Assembly (NCBI RefSeq): GCF_008711465.1
Contig: NZ_VXKQ01000001.1
Span: 91,380 to 155,379, forward strand
Direction: 5' to 3'
DNA: 64,000 bases
Source of the DNA: Francisella sp. SYW-9
GTDB taxonomy: Bacteria > Pseudomonadota > Gammaproteobacteria > Francisellales > Francisellaceae
Under the pieces are notes generated by a model, which had not been told where the DNA came from, searched no databases, and saw only the letters and a program-made list of their open reading frames with translations. A program made the position numbers and the translations under genes. The stretch's first letter is position 1. Each line of letters starts with the position of its first letter. This document shows positions 18,606 through 27,585 of the stretch, piece by piece.

Positions 18606-19751
18606 ATGTTAATAGACAATAAATCTCTACCTACTACTAAGCAAGAAAGCTGGAAGTATACAAATATTGCTTCAATATATTCTAAAAATAATATTACAGA
18701 GATATTAAAAGAAGCTCCAAAAACAAAAGATTACCTTGAAGGTTTTAAGTTTGATACTCAAGAGAATGTAGTTATTATCCTAGACGGATCTTTAGCTATT
18801 GATTATAACAAAAAGCTAAACCATATCAGTGCTTTAGAGTTTCATAAAGATGATAGAAATATGTCAAGATTAGCTATTGAGAATTCAAAGCATTTTGGCA
18901 TAAAAGTACCTAAAGATACTAAAGATACTCTAAGCCTTATTTTTATAAATACTGAGATGGCTAAGAATAAGCTTACAAATGTTTCTTTAAAGTTAGATGT
19001 TGATATGTTTGCAAATCTTGATTTAGATATTGATTTTGTAAATTTAACAGAAGAGTCTGCAATAAATTTATTTTTAGATGTAAAAGTTGCTGAATCTGCT
19101 AAAGTTAATTTTACAAACAATGCTGATAATGCTAATAATACACAATTATTTACTACAGCAAATTATTTAATAAATCTAGATAGAGCTGCTGAGTTTAATG
19201 GTTTTAACTTACTTAACAAAGATGCTTTATTAAGAAATGATTTTATCGTGAATCTAAATAAAGAGCATTCAAGATTTGATATTAGAGGCTTATATTTAGT
19301 TAGTGATAGTGCTATAGCAAATGCTTGCTTTTTAGTTAATCATAATGCTTCAAATACTTATAGCAATGTAAACTTTCGTGGTGTTGCAAATGGTTCTGCT
19401 AAAGCTTGGTTTAATGCTAAGGCTGTTGTAAATGAAGGCATTGAGCAAATTCAAGCATTTCAAAATAACAAAAATATTCAACTAAGTAACAAAGCCGAAA
19501 TAAATACAAAACCTGAGTTAGAAATTTTCTCAGATGATGTTGTTTGTACCCATGGTGCTACGGTTGGTCAGTTAGATAAAGATGCTTTATTTTATCTACA
19601 ATCTAGAGGTTTAGAGCTACATGAAGCACAGCATTTACTTTTAGAGAGTTTTGTTAAGTCTCAGTTAACATCTGATGATTTTCCTTTTAATAATGAGATC
19701 AAAGAAGAAATTGCTGAATCTTTAGATGATGTTCTAGAGTCCATAATATAA
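18606..19751 (+). CDS. sufD: Fe-S assembly protein SufD
   Basis: A 381-residue SufD, shorter than SufB and paralogous to it. It begins with the typical SWKYTNIASIY segment, has the beta-helix core (LFTTANYLINLDRAAEF, SDSAIANACFLVNHNAS, YSNVNFRGVANG) and ends with KPELEIFSDDVVCTHGATVGQLDKDALFYLQSRGL. It completes the SufBC2D complex. It is the last suf gene here; no sufS, sufE or sufU follows, and the next gene 97 bp downstream encodes an exported SIMPL protein. Confidence 0.95.
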   Translation: MLIDNKSLPTTKQESWKYTNIASIYSKNNITEILKEAPKTKDYLEGFKFDTQENVVIILDGSLAIDYNKKLNHISALEFHKDDRNMSRLAIENSKHFGIKVPKDTKDTLSLIFINTEMAKNKLTNVSLKLDVDMFANLDLDIDFVNLTEESAINLFLDVKVAESAKVNFTNNADNANNTQLFTTANYLINLDRAAEFNGFNLLNKDALLRNDFIVNLNKEHSRFDIRGLYLVSDSAIANACFLVNHNASNTYSNVNFRGVANGSAKAWFNAKAVVNEGIEQIQAFQNNKNIQLSNKAEINTKPELEIFSDDVVCTHGATVGQLDKDALFYLQSRGLELHEAQHLLLESFVKSQLTSDDFPFNNEIKEEIAESLDDVLESII

Positions 19752-19848
19752 AAATCTTTTAATCTTTTTTATCTTTCTAATTAATTATATTTAGTAATCT
19801 GTTAAACTGAAAATAGTAAATCAATAATGATAAAAGAGGGTATTTTCT

Positions 19849-20532
19849 ATGAAAAAAATTATTCCAATTACTTTAGTTAGTTTTTTAGCAACAAGCTCTG
19901 TTGCATTAGCATGTGATAAGGCTAAGGATAATAATACTATTCAATATACAACACAAGCTGAAACAACAGTTAAAAGTGATAGCATACTTGTGCAGGTTAC
20001 AGGATATGCAACTACAACTCTACAAGATCAGAATAATATCCAAAAACAAATCTCTGATGAAGTTAATAATATTGTTAAAGCTGATTGGAAAGTCAAAAAT
20101 GTTGAGCAAAATACTAGTAATAGTGGTGCATTAAATATCACTTTACAATTACAAGCTCGAATATCACAAAAAGATCTTAACAGCTTACAAAAAGCTTTAG
20201 AAAATCAAAAAGCTTCTGGTAAAAAGTTAGTTGTTCAAGTTCTTGACTATAATCCACCTGCAAAAGCTATTCAAGCAGCTAAGCAGAAGCTTATGATTAA
20301 AATCTTTAAAAATACTCAAGAATATCTAAAAGATTTTAATAAAGAAACAAATAATAATTACACTATTCAATCAATTAGATATAGTGATACTACAAATAAT
20401 TATAGACCAAGAAACACAGTAATGTATATGAAAGCTGCTGCTAATGAGATGGATTCTAGTGCTAATAGTAATCCAGTAGCAGTTTCTCAAGATATAAATA
20501 TTAGAGCAAATGTAACATTTATGGAGAAATAA
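19849..20532 (+). CDS. exported SIMPL-domain (DUF541-like) protein
   Basis: A 227-residue protein with a signal peptide (residues 1 to about 21, ending VALA, followed by a Cys). The mature part has the repeated beta-alpha layout of SIMPL/DUF541 proteins: SILVQVTGYATTTLQDQNN, a helix with KQISDEVNNIV, strand ALNITLQLQARI, helix DLNSLQKAL, and AIQAAKQKLMIKIFKNTQEYLKDF. A near-C-terminal NIRANVTFME strand fits the fold. Function in Francisella is unknown; envelope roles are likely. GAGGG precedes the ATG and trxA starts one base after its stop codon. Confidence 0.65.
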   Translation: MKKIIPITLVSFLATSSVALACDKAKDNNTIQYTTQAETTVKSDSILVQVTGYATTTLQDQNNIQKQISDEVNNIVKADWKVKNVEQNTSNSGALNITLQLQARISQKDLNSLQKALENQKASGKKLVVQVLDYNPPAKAIQAAKQKLMIKIFKNTQEYLKDFNKETNNNYTIQSIRYSDTTNNYRPRNTVMYMKAAANEMDSSANSNPVAVSQDINIRANVTFMEK

Positions 20533-20533
20533 T

Positions 20534-20860
20534 ATGGCTTTAAGTAATGTTATAAAAACTGATGAAGCTAATTTTGAAAAGCTTATAAATAGTACAGATA
20601 AACCTGTATTAGTTGATTTTTATGCAGACTGGTGTGGCCCTTGTAAAACCTTAGGACCTATTCTTGATCAGCTATCAAAAGACTATAAGAATGCACTAAT
20701 TGTTAAAGTAAATGTTGATGATAATCAAAACTTAGCTGCACAGTTTGGCATTAGAAGCATTCCAACTATGATTATTTTCAAAAATGGTAAGCAGGTTGAA
20801 ACTTTAAATGGTGTTCAGACTGGTTCACAATTAGAGCAAAGACTTAAGGCTTATGATTAG
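20534..20860 (+). CDS. trxA: thioredoxin
   Basis: A 108-residue cytosolic thioredoxin with DFYADWCGPCKTL (active-site Cys34 and Cys37), the cis-proline loop FGIRSIPTMIIF and a GVQTGSQLEQRL C-terminal helix, all canonical. It starts one base after the SIMPL gene, and a 38-codon frame begins inside its last codons (20853), so translation of the three genes may be coupled. It reduces protein disulfides in the cytosol, in keeping with the nearby Fe-S assembly genes. Confidence 0.95.
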   Translation: MALSNVIKTDEANFEKLINSTDKPVLVDFYADWCGPCKTLGPILDQLSKDYKNALIVKVNVDDNQNLAAQFGIRSIPTMIIFKNGKQVETLNGVQTGSQLEQRLKAYD

Positions 20861-20969
20861 AGCGATATATAGTAGTGTAACTATATGCTGGTATGCTAAC
20901 CAAGTAGGTGATGCCTCTCTTTTAAATGAAGGGATTATAGGTTTGAACATGATAAGAGAGTCAATATAA
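20853..20969 (+). CDS. possible 38-residue ORF coupled to trxA and the ParB-like gene
   Basis: The frame runs ATG at 20853-20855 to TAA at 20967-20969. It overlaps the trxA stop by 8 bp at its start, and its TAA shares one base with the ATG of the next gene at 20969. The product (starting MIRAIYSSVTICWYANQ, ending IIGLNMIRESI) is not recognised and has no signal peptide or clear motif. The precise double overlap is what supports it; it could equally be the tail of a lost gene captured here. I assign no function. Confidence 0.35.
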   Translation: MIRAIYSSVTICWYANQVGDASLLNEGIIGLNMIRESI

Positions 20970-21355
20970 TGAGTGAAATTAGACCTCAATATCATTTTAG
21001 AAAAGTTAAAAATGATTTATTGATATGGGATGTTAAAAAAATAATAGAATTGACGAAGCACATTAAACCAAAAATAATAAACTTAACTGAAATAAAAGAA
21101 ATTGAATCCGAATATTGGTACGATTCAAGCCCAGAAAGACCTACATGTAAAAATATAGTAGATCATATGCGGTTAATTAATAATGCCGACTTAAAATATC
21201 CAATTATATTATGCAAAGAAGGCAAAATAATTGATGGTATGCACAGAGTGTGTAAAGCATTATTGCTAAATAATAAAGAAATTCTAGCTATTTATTTGGA
21301 AGAAGATATTAAACCTCACTTTATTAATGTTGATGTCAATGATTTACCATATTAG
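20969..21355 (+). CDS. ParB/sulfiredoxin-fold-like protein
   Basis: A 128-residue protein. Its second half, YPIILCKEGKIIDGMHRVCKAL, matches the ParB/Srx-fold nuclease-like motif (strand, then G-x-x-x-D-G-x-H-R), as in stand-alone short ParB-like proteins. The N-terminal half (HFRKVKNDLLIWDVKKIIEL and YWYDSSPERPTC) is typical of this small family. It lacks the helix-turn-helix and dimer domains of true ParB, so a partitioning role is unlikely. It is followed 14 bp later by a phosphotransferase gene and looks like part of an accessory cassette. Function unknown. Confidence 0.65.
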   Translation: MSEIRPQYHFRKVKNDLLIWDVKKIIELTKHIKPKIINLTEIKEIESEYWYDSSPERPTCKNIVDHMRLINNADLKYPIILCKEGKIIDGMHRVCKALLLNNKEILAIYLEEDIKPHFINVDVNDLPY

Positions 21356-21369
21356 GAGAGTTTGCAGTC

Positions 21370-22251
21370 ATGAATGATGATTATATAAACGTTGATCTTG
21401 CATATAAGATTATTAAAAAGCAATTTCCTGAATATTCGCACTTAGATATTAAATCTGTAGAAAAACAAGGACATGACAACAGAACTTATCGGATTGGTAA
21501 TGATATGCTTATCCGCATACCAACAGCTGAAAGTTATGCTCTTAAGGTGCCTAAGGAGCAAGAGTTGTTACCAATGTTAGCAAAGCATTTAAGTGTCGCA
21601 ATTCCTGCGCCTATAAAAATGGGCAAACCATCTGATGATTATCCGTATCCATTTTCTATTTACAAATGGCTTGATGGAAGTAGTGCCAATCATGTAACTC
21701 TTGGTGGGCAATCATTGGAAAACCTAGCTTTTGAGCTAGCAAACTTTTTAAAAGAGTTGCAAGCTATTACTAATGTAGAAGGCCCTAATCCTGGTCAGCA
21801 TAATTGGTGGCGAGGTGATCATATTAGTGTTTACGATCCTGGAGCCCGCGAACAAATTGCTAAATTAGCAGATATTATAGATGGCAACAGCGCTCTAGAA
21901 CTTTGGGAAAGAGCATGCGCTACTAAATGGAATAAAGCACCTATTTGGATCCATGGTGATTATGCCGTTGGCAATATACTCATCAAAGATAATAAATTAT
22001 CAGGGGTGATTGATTTTGGTGGAACTGCTATGGGTGATCCCGCTTGTGATCTTGTCATTGCTTGGACTTACTTAAGCAGTAGAGCACGAGATATCTTTGT
22101 AGCTGAAATGCGCTTAGATAATGATACATGGCTTAGAGCACGTGCCTGGGTACTGTGGAAAGCGACATTTGAACTTTGCAATATTGTAGATAAAAATAGT
22201 CAAGAAGCTTTGTTTCAGAAAAATATTATTGATGAAGTAATAAATTATTAA
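21370..22251 (+). CDS. aminoglycoside phosphotransferase (APH) family kinase
   Basis: A 293-residue kinase-fold protein: an N-lobe with VEKQGHDNRTYRIG and RIPTAESYALKVPKEQELLP, the catalytic loop HGDYAVGN (His195, Asp197) and the metal-binding DFGG (Asp215), followed by DPACDLVIAWTYL. These are the APH/choline kinase-like hallmarks. The best-known members phosphorylate antibiotics or small metabolites; the substrate here is unknown. GGAGAG gives a clear ribosome binding site. Codon use (several CGC, GCC and CCG) looks slightly richer in G+C than neighbours, consistent with horizontal origin, and it borders a decayed integrase. Confidence 0.85.
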   Translation: MNDDYINVDLAYKIIKKQFPEYSHLDIKSVEKQGHDNRTYRIGNDMLIRIPTAESYALKVPKEQELLPMLAKHLSVAIPAPIKMGKPSDDYPYPFSIYKWLDGSSANHVTLGGQSLENLAFELANFLKELQAITNVEGPNPGQHNWWRGDHISVYDPGAREQIAKLADIIDGNSALELWERACATKWNKAPIWIHGDYAVGNILIKDNKLSGVIDFGGTAMGDPACDLVIAWTYLSSRARDIFVAEMRLDNDTWLRARAWVLWKATFELCNIVDKNSQEALFQKNIIDEVINY

Positions 22252-22252
22252 C

Positions 22253-22462
22253 ATTAGATACTAAGATCACTGTGATTAAATTTATGAAATTACCAATAGT
22301 GCTGAAAGCCTTAATTTACAAGGGATTGTGGAATCTCTAATTAACGATTTAAAAATCGGTAGCCCCTCTGTAAGCTAGATATACTAATACTTGCGGTTAT
22401 GGTCGCAGAAATTCCGTACCTTCCTGAATAGAACCCCAATATGGCGAGCCAAAATATCTCTT
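22253..22462 (-). pseudogene. Decayed tyrosine recombinase (phage-type integrase) fragments
   Basis: Read on the minus strand, one frame gives EIFWLAILGFYSG, resembling the box I region of phage integrases (FWLxLLGLYTGxR), before diverging. After a frame change, a second stretch reads LEIPQSLVN-stop-GFQHYW-stop-FHKFNHSDLSI, resembling the integrase segment R-x-x-P-I-H-x-x-L-x-x-x-GF-x-x-Y. Several stops and at least one frameshift interrupt it, and the catalytic C-terminal HxxR and Tyr are not seen. The call rests on two short similarities and could be wrong, but the order and spacing fit. Confidence 0.35.
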
Positions 22463-22754
22463 CTTTAGTTTATTTTGTTGATTGTTCATATTTCTAAGTG
22501 TTTAGTCTTTATTTTGATTATCTATGATATCTATCTCTAAAGAAATATATTTTTTAAAAAAAGAAATTTTTAATATGAAATAAGTATAACTATAGATTTT
22601 AAAATTATTATAAGTTTAAAGCTTAAAAGGAGATTATGTAAAAGAGTAACTTTAATAGATTTAATCAATTCAGCAGCTTATGAAAAGCTAATAGATAAGT
22701 CAATATAAAGCTCTCATAAAGAGCATACTATAAAAGTAAGAAGCATCTAGTTTC

Positions 22755-22843
22755 TTAAACATAGATTAAAAAACTAACTTGCTGTATAAAAGTATTTATC
22801 TTCTAATTATTACATTAATATTAAACATAGATTAAAAAACTAA
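22755..22843 (+). repeat. Pair of 23-bp direct repeats before the acid phosphatase
   Basis: The same 23 bases, beginning TTAAACATAGATTAAAA and ending ACTAA, occur at 22755-22777 and 22821-22843, separated by 43 bp. The second copy ends 11 bp before the ATG at 22855. They may be operator half-sites, a local duplication, or scars of an excised element. Confidence 0.6.
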
Positions 22844-22854
22844 AAGGTTTATAA

Positions 22855-23844
22855 ATGTTAAAATCTAAATCATTTATTATCACACTTTCTGCTTTGTTAT
22901 TTACTTTCTATACTTCGTCTATATATGGGGCAACTAAAGAAACAAGCTATAAGACGAATCCTCTCAAACTATATAGTGAAGTCACATCATTAACTATGGC
23001 GTTTAATGAAAAGTATGGAAAAAAAGCAGATTTACCATATAATGAGAAACAAGCTATTAGCTTAATTCTTAAAAATTCTAGCACTAAAAAATATATGCTA
23101 TCTGATGACTATAATTCATTTAAGAAAAATTCTGAATTCTCAAAACAAACATCAGATATGATGAAAGCATTAGCTACTCTTATCAATAAATTTAAGGAAA
23201 TAGGATTTATTGATGAAATAAAGTTACAAGGAAAAACACCTGCTCTAATGTTTGATATTGATAACACGGTAGAGCTTACTTCATTTGATGATGACTATTG
23301 GACCAAATCTGGCATAAATGATCCTGCTACAGCTAAGTTCATCAAACAAGTATGTTTTAAAGATGGTATATCTTGTTATTTTATAACAGCAAGAGCTTGT
23401 AATGCAGCTACATCTAAAGCTACTAAAGAGTGGTTAAAAAAACATATTGGTTTAACTGATGATCAATTAAAAAATAATGTATTTCTATCTGGTTCTGTTC
23501 CTCATTATGCTTGTACAAATAAAGCAAATACAAGTGTAGCCTATAAAGATATGTTAAGAGAGGCATTAAGTGACTCAAGAAATGTATATTGGCTAATGTC
23601 TATAGGGGATCAAATGACAGATTGGTTTGGAGAGCATTCTGGCCTAAAAGTATGGTATCCAAATCAAATGTTTGATACTTCAATTGTAGCTAATGACTAT
23701 AATCATCCTAATAAGAAGCCACATTTACGCCAAGTTATAGCACCTACAAAACAATGCTATGCTAAATTTAAAGATAATGTCTTAGAGCAAAGTACGCTTT
23801 CATATTGTTCAGAATTTAGTTCTAATAAATATATTAGTGCTTAG
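22855..23844 (+). CDS. exported HAD-family acid phosphatase
   Basis: A 329-residue protein with a signal peptide (about residues 1-25, ending IYGA). The HAD nucleophile motif is MFDIDNTVEL (Asp134, Asp136), later motifs are CYFITARACN (motif II-like Thr) and the acidic SIGDQMTDWFGEHSG. This resembles class B / HAD acid phosphatases, which dephosphorylate organic phosphomonoesters in the periplasm; Francisella encodes several secreted acid phosphatases. Six or more cysteines in the mature part suggest disulfides. AAAAGG lies upstream, inside the second direct repeat and just after it. Substrate preference is unknown. Confidence 0.8.
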   Translation: MLKSKSFIITLSALLFTFYTSSIYGATKETSYKTNPLKLYSEVTSLTMAFNEKYGKKADLPYNEKQAISLILKNSSTKKYMLSDDYNSFKKNSEFSKQTSDMMKALATLINKFKEIGFIDEIKLQGKTPALMFDIDNTVELTSFDDDYWTKSGINDPATAKFIKQVCFKDGISCYFITARACNAATSKATKEWLKKHIGLTDDQLKNNVFLSGSVPHYACTNKANTSVAYKDMLREALSDSRNVYWLMSIGDQMTDWFGEHSGLKVWYPNQMFDTSIVANDYNHPNKKPHLRQVIAPTKQCYAKFKDNVLEQSTLSYCSEFSSNKYISA

Positions 23845-23955
23845 AACATTACTATAAAATATTCTATCTATTTCAAGACATAAATTAATATCTACGACAG
23901 TTCTATATTTTTTGCTATTATTAATAATACTGAATTAGTAAATATTTGGATATGT

Positions 23956-26286
23956 ATGAAAAAAGTTTTATCCTTGGCAATAATAGTAAGTATTTGTTCA
24001 TCTTGCTCAACAACTAGTCTTTTTAATAGTAAGCCTGCTAATCAATCTAATATATATAGTATCAATGAAGAAAAGTATGAGAGTCAAGCAGATAAACTTT
24101 TATCACAAATGACTTTAGAAGAAAAGCTAGGTCAATTAAATCTTGTTGATGCTGGCCAAGTAACTACAGGAGTTAGTAAAAAAGAAGATTTCTATACGCT
24201 TATAAAACAAGGAAAAGTAGGGGGAATATTTAACTTAAAATCTCCTGAAGATATAAAGAAAGCTCAAGAAATAGCTGTTAAAGATACTCGTCTGCATATT
24301 CCTCTTTTGATAGGTATGGATATTATTCATGGTTATAAAACTACTTTCCCAATTCCACTAGGTTTATCTACTAGTTGGGATTTAGATATGATCCAAGAAA
24401 CTGCACGAATAGCCGCAATAGAAGCAAGTAGCCAAGGAATAAACTGGACATTCTCACCGATGGTAGATATATCAAGAGATCCACGTTGGGGTCGAATAGC
24501 CGAAAGTAGTGGTGAAGATACATATTTAGGTAGTCAAATAGCCAAAGCTATGGTGCGAGGCTATGAAATGAATGATTTAGTAGATAATACAAGTCTACTT
24601 GCTTGTGTGAAACACTTTGCATTATATGGGGCTGTTGAGGCAGGTCGTGATTATAATACTGTAGATATGAGCAAAGTTAAAATGTATAACCAATACCTAC
24701 CACCATATAAAGCAGCTATAGATGCTGGCGCTGGTAGTGTTATGGCTGCTTTTAATGATATCAATGGTATTCCAGCTACTGAAAATAAATGGTTAATGAC
24801 AGATTTGCTACGTGATCAATGGGGCTTTAAAGGTTTTGTTGTTTCTGATTATGCAGGTATTCCAGAGATGATAAATCATGGAGTTGGTAAGAATCTACAA
24901 CAAGTATCAGCAGATGCATTAAATGCTGGTGTTGATATGGATATGGTAGGTAATGGCTATCTAACAACTTTAAAGAAATCTCTTAAAGAAGGCAAAGTAT
25001 CAATGGCTGAGATAAATAAAGCCGTTAAAAGGATATTAATAGCCAAGTTTGAGTTAGGGTTATTTAAAAATCCATATAAAAATGTTAATGCTAAAGATGC
25101 TAAGAAAGTAATTTTTTCTGCAAAACATAGAGAGTTTGCGCGAAAGGCAGGTTCTGAGTCTATGGTTTTACTAAAAAACCAAAATAATTTGTTACCTTTG
25201 AAAAAATCTCAGACAATAGCTGTAATTGGACCATTAGCAAATGCTGCTAATAATATGGATGGCACATGGAGTATTACAGCTGATCAAGATAAATCTATAT
25301 CATTATTAGAAGGCTTAAAAGAAGAAGTAGGGCAGCAAGGTAAAGTTTTATATGCTAAAGGTAGTAACTTATCTTACAGTAAGAGTTTTGAGAAAGATGC
25401 TACAATGTTTGGTAAATCTTTAGGTAGAAATAATGAAACTTCAGAGCAGCTATTAAAAAATGCGTTAGAAGTCGCTAAAAAATCAGATGTGATAATCGCA
25501 GCATTAGGTGAATCTGCGGAAATGAGTGGTGAAAGTACTAGTAGATCACATATAGATATACCTAAAGTTCAAAGAGATTTACTTAACGCATTGCTAAAAA
25601 CTGGTAAGCCTGTGGTATTAGTATTATTTAATGGTAGACCGCTTGTTTTAACACAAGAAAGTAAAACTGTACCTGCGATACTTGATGCATGGTTTCCTGG
25701 TAGTGAGGCAGGATTATCAATAGCAGATGTATTATTTGGTAAAGTTAATCCGTCAGGTAAGCTAACGGCTTCATTCCCTCGAGATGTCGGTCAAATTCCT
25801 ATTTATTATAGTCATAAAAATACAGGTAGACCTTTGACAAATAAAGATAGCTGTAGGTTTGAGAAGTATCACTCTAATTATATGGATGTTTGTAATTCTC
25901 CATTATATCCATTTGGTTATGGCTTAAGTTATACCTCATTCGATATTTCGAAACCAATTCAAAATAAACAAATCATTAAAAAGGGTGATAAGCTAATTAT
26001 TAAAGTCAATATTACAAATACTGGTAAATATGATGGAGCGGATGTATTACAACTATATATTCATCAAAAAGTACGCTCAATTACACCTCCAGTTAAAGAG
26101 TTAAAAGCTTTTAAAAAGGTGTTTTTGAAAAAAGGACAAACTAAGACTGTAACATTTGAGTTAGATGTTAATAATCTTAAGTTCTATAATAATGATCTAA
26201 AATATGTCTATGAACCAGGTGAATTTGAATATTTTATCAGCGATAGTTCTGATGGGAAGTTTACAAATACATTTACTGTTAAATAG
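23956..26286 (+). CDS. bglX: GH3 beta-glucosidase, lipoprotein
   Basis: A 776-residue GH3 enzyme of BglX length. The N-terminus is a lipoprotein signal with a lipobox-like ICSSC (Cys17). The TIM barrel shows MTLEEKLGQL, GMDIIHGYKTTFPIPLG, RDPRWGRIAESSGEDTYL, the KHFALYGA substrate loop and the nucleophile Asp298 in GFVVSDYAG. The alpha/beta sandwich (SMVLLKNQNNLLPL to LGESAEMSGE with the acid/base region) and the C-terminal fibronectin-III domain (LSYTSFDISK, then TNTGKYDGADVLQLY) follow. It hydrolyses beta-glucosides, probably in the periplasm. Confidence 0.93.
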   Translation: MKKVLSLAIIVSICSSCSTTSLFNSKPANQSNIYSINEEKYESQADKLLSQMTLEEKLGQLNLVDAGQVTTGVSKKEDFYTLIKQGKVGGIFNLKSPEDIKKAQEIAVKDTRLHIPLLIGMDIIHGYKTTFPIPLGLSTSWDLDMIQETARIAAIEASSQGINWTFSPMVDISRDPRWGRIAESSGEDTYLGSQIAKAMVRGYEMNDLVDNTSLLACVKHFALYGAVEAGRDYNTVDMSKVKMYNQYLPPYKAAIDAGAGSVMAAFNDINGIPATENKWLMTDLLRDQWGFKGFVVSDYAGIPEMINHGVGKNLQQVSADALNAGVDMDMVGNGYLTTLKKSLKEGKVSMAEINKAVKRILIAKFELGLFKNPYKNVNAKDAKKVIFSAKHREFARKAGSESMVLLKNQNNLLPLKKSQTIAVIGPLANAANNMDGTWSITADQDKSISLLEGLKEEVGQQGKVLYAKGSNLSYSKSFEKDATMFGKSLGRNNETSEQLLKNALEVAKKSDVIIAALGESAEMSGESTSRSHIDIPKVQRDLLNALLKTGKPVVLVLFNGRPLVLTQESKTVPAILDAWFPGSEAGLSIADVLFGKVNPSGKLTASFPRDVGQIPIYYSHKNTGRPLTNKDSCRFEKYHSNYMDVCNSPLYPFGYGLSYTSFDISKPIQNKQIIKKGDKLIIKVNITNTGKYDGADVLQLYIHQKVRSITPPVKELKAFKKVFLKKGQTKTVTFELDVNNLKFYNNDLKYVYEPGEFEYFISDSSDGKFTNTFTVK

Positions 26287-26333
26287 TTCTATTATAAACT
26301 TTTATACTTAGAAAGGTTCTAAAAGAATTTAAA

Positions 26334-26795
26334 ATGCTAGACGCTATAAATAATAATCAGTTCTTGATGCAAAATATTCAAGAATTTACTGTTTTAATAC
26401 AGATTTCTTTAGTTGTTCTTACAATAACTTCAATTATTGTTTCAGGTTTATTTATATTATCTCAACAGAAATTAGCTAAAAATCTCGCTAAAATTAATAA
26501 TAGTGAGAAAGTTCATCCTGCATGGTTATGGACACAGCTAATTCCAATATGGTCGTCAATTGCATTTGTCGTAACAGCAGTGAAGTTAGATGAACAAGTA
26601 AAAAAATATAATACAAATTATAATGAAAAATTAAAATTTAAAGCTTCGCTTGTTTATTGGTATGTAGGATTTTTAATATTAGGATTAGTACCAATAATTA
26701 ATATTATAGCTGGCCTAATTAACTTTTTTATATTTATAATTATCTGGTCAAATATAAGTAGTTCATCAAAACAAATTCAGAATAATTTAAAATAG
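26334..26795 (+). CDS. small integral membrane protein of unknown function
   Basis: A 153-residue protein with about three to four hydrophobic helices: around residues 21-45, 68-86 (LIPIWSSIAFVVTAVKL) and two at 110-140 (WYVGFLILGLVPIINIIAGLINFFIFIIIW). HPAWLWTQLIPIW between the first two is a recognisable type of motif in small DUF4328-like membrane proteins, but I cannot assign a family firmly. It follows bglX by 47 bp and may be on the same transcript. No catalytic motif seen. Confidence 0.6.
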   Translation: MLDAINNNQFLMQNIQEFTVLIQISLVVLTITSIIVSGLFILSQQKLAKNLAKINNSEKVHPAWLWTQLIPIWSSIAFVVTAVKLDEQVKKYNTNYNEKLKFKASLVYWYVGFLILGLVPIINIIAGLINFFIFIIIWSNISSSSKQIQNNLK

Positions 26796-26924
26796 TTTTG
26801 CAAAAAATCAAATAGTTTTTTTGGAATACTTATCTTCTTATATTATTAAATTCTATTTAAAATCAATCTATAGCCTTACCAGGGTAATACATAAATTTAG
26901 TTCTCTCTTTAGGAGGTTTTTAGT

Positions 26925-27436
26925 ATGATTGAAATGGAAATGTACAGCGACTATGCCTGTCCTTGGTGTTACTTTCTAATACCAGATATAAGAAAACTCA
27001 TGCTAAAAGATAATGTTTATATTAGAAGAAGAGCTTTTCAGATTTTGCCTAAAATACCACTTGATGGGATAAGTGTTGAACAATACGATCAACTTCGAGG
27101 TAATACAGATATAGACAGACAGATAAAAGATAATTTAACGATAGATATAACTAATCGTAAGAATTTACCTTGGGTACCAAGGAAAAAGTTTTATTAGAAA
27201 TTTTAAATAGCGTAGGCTATGTGCTTACAGAAACAGAGTTAAATACTATAATCTCAAACAAAATTTTTAAAGAGCAAGTTAATACTGATGTTGAAATAGC
27301 CAAGAAGCTTTCAGTTTTTGGGGTTCCATATTTTAGAATCTATAATTTAAATAAAAAACAATATGTAAATCTTACAGGATATCATGAATATCAATCTTTA
27401 AAGGAATTTGTAGATAAAAACACAAACACCATTTAG
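26925..27436 (+). pseudogene. Broken DsbA-family (FrnE-like) oxidoreductase
   Basis: The first frame (26925-27197) gives MYSDYACPWCYFLIPDIR with the CPWC thioredoxin-fold motif and stops after 90 codons. The remainder, LLEILNSVGYVLTETEL to VFGVPYFRIYNL (cis-Pro loop), lies in another frame from about 27185 to 27436. Together they cover both ends of an FrnE-type protein, normally about 215 residues, but about 45 or more central residues including the N-T-x-x-A-H region are missing. A strong AGGAGG at 26911-26916 survives. It is therefore a frameshifted, internally deleted relic. Confidence 0.8.
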
Positions 27437-27585
27437 AAGTATGGAAACTAAATACGTAAGATTTAGTCACATCATAAAATTAATGTCACTCAAAGCAAAC
27501 TGCTAATTAATATGTGTAATAATGTTTTTTTGACTCTGTTATAATTATACTCTAAATTGATAAACCTTTAATAATTAAGTCTATT

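Larger units (their letters stand above)
22252..22854. other. Gene-free stretch with remnants and repeats
   Basis: About 600 bp without an intact gene. The left third carries integrase-like coding remnants on the minus strand. Around 22631-22707 a good ribosome binding site (AAAGGAGAT) leads into ATG immediately followed by TAA, then an open fragment reading LIDLINSAAYEKLIDKSI, which looks like a dead small gene. The right end has two 23-bp direct repeats. I see no RNA gene or CRISPR array. Confidence 0.5.

Noticed and set aside
22300..22460. Structured RNA such as 6S, SRP RNA or RNase P RNA
   Set aside because: Both strands were compared with the conserved cores (GGAAGCAGCC for SRP, GAGGAAAGTCC for RNase P, the 6S closing stem); none fits, and the integrase reading is better.
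22397..22489. Minus-strand ORF beginning MNNQQNKLKKRYFG
   Set aside because: It has only 30 codons, no ribosome binding site, and lies in a different frame from the integrase-like reading of the same bases, which explains the region better.
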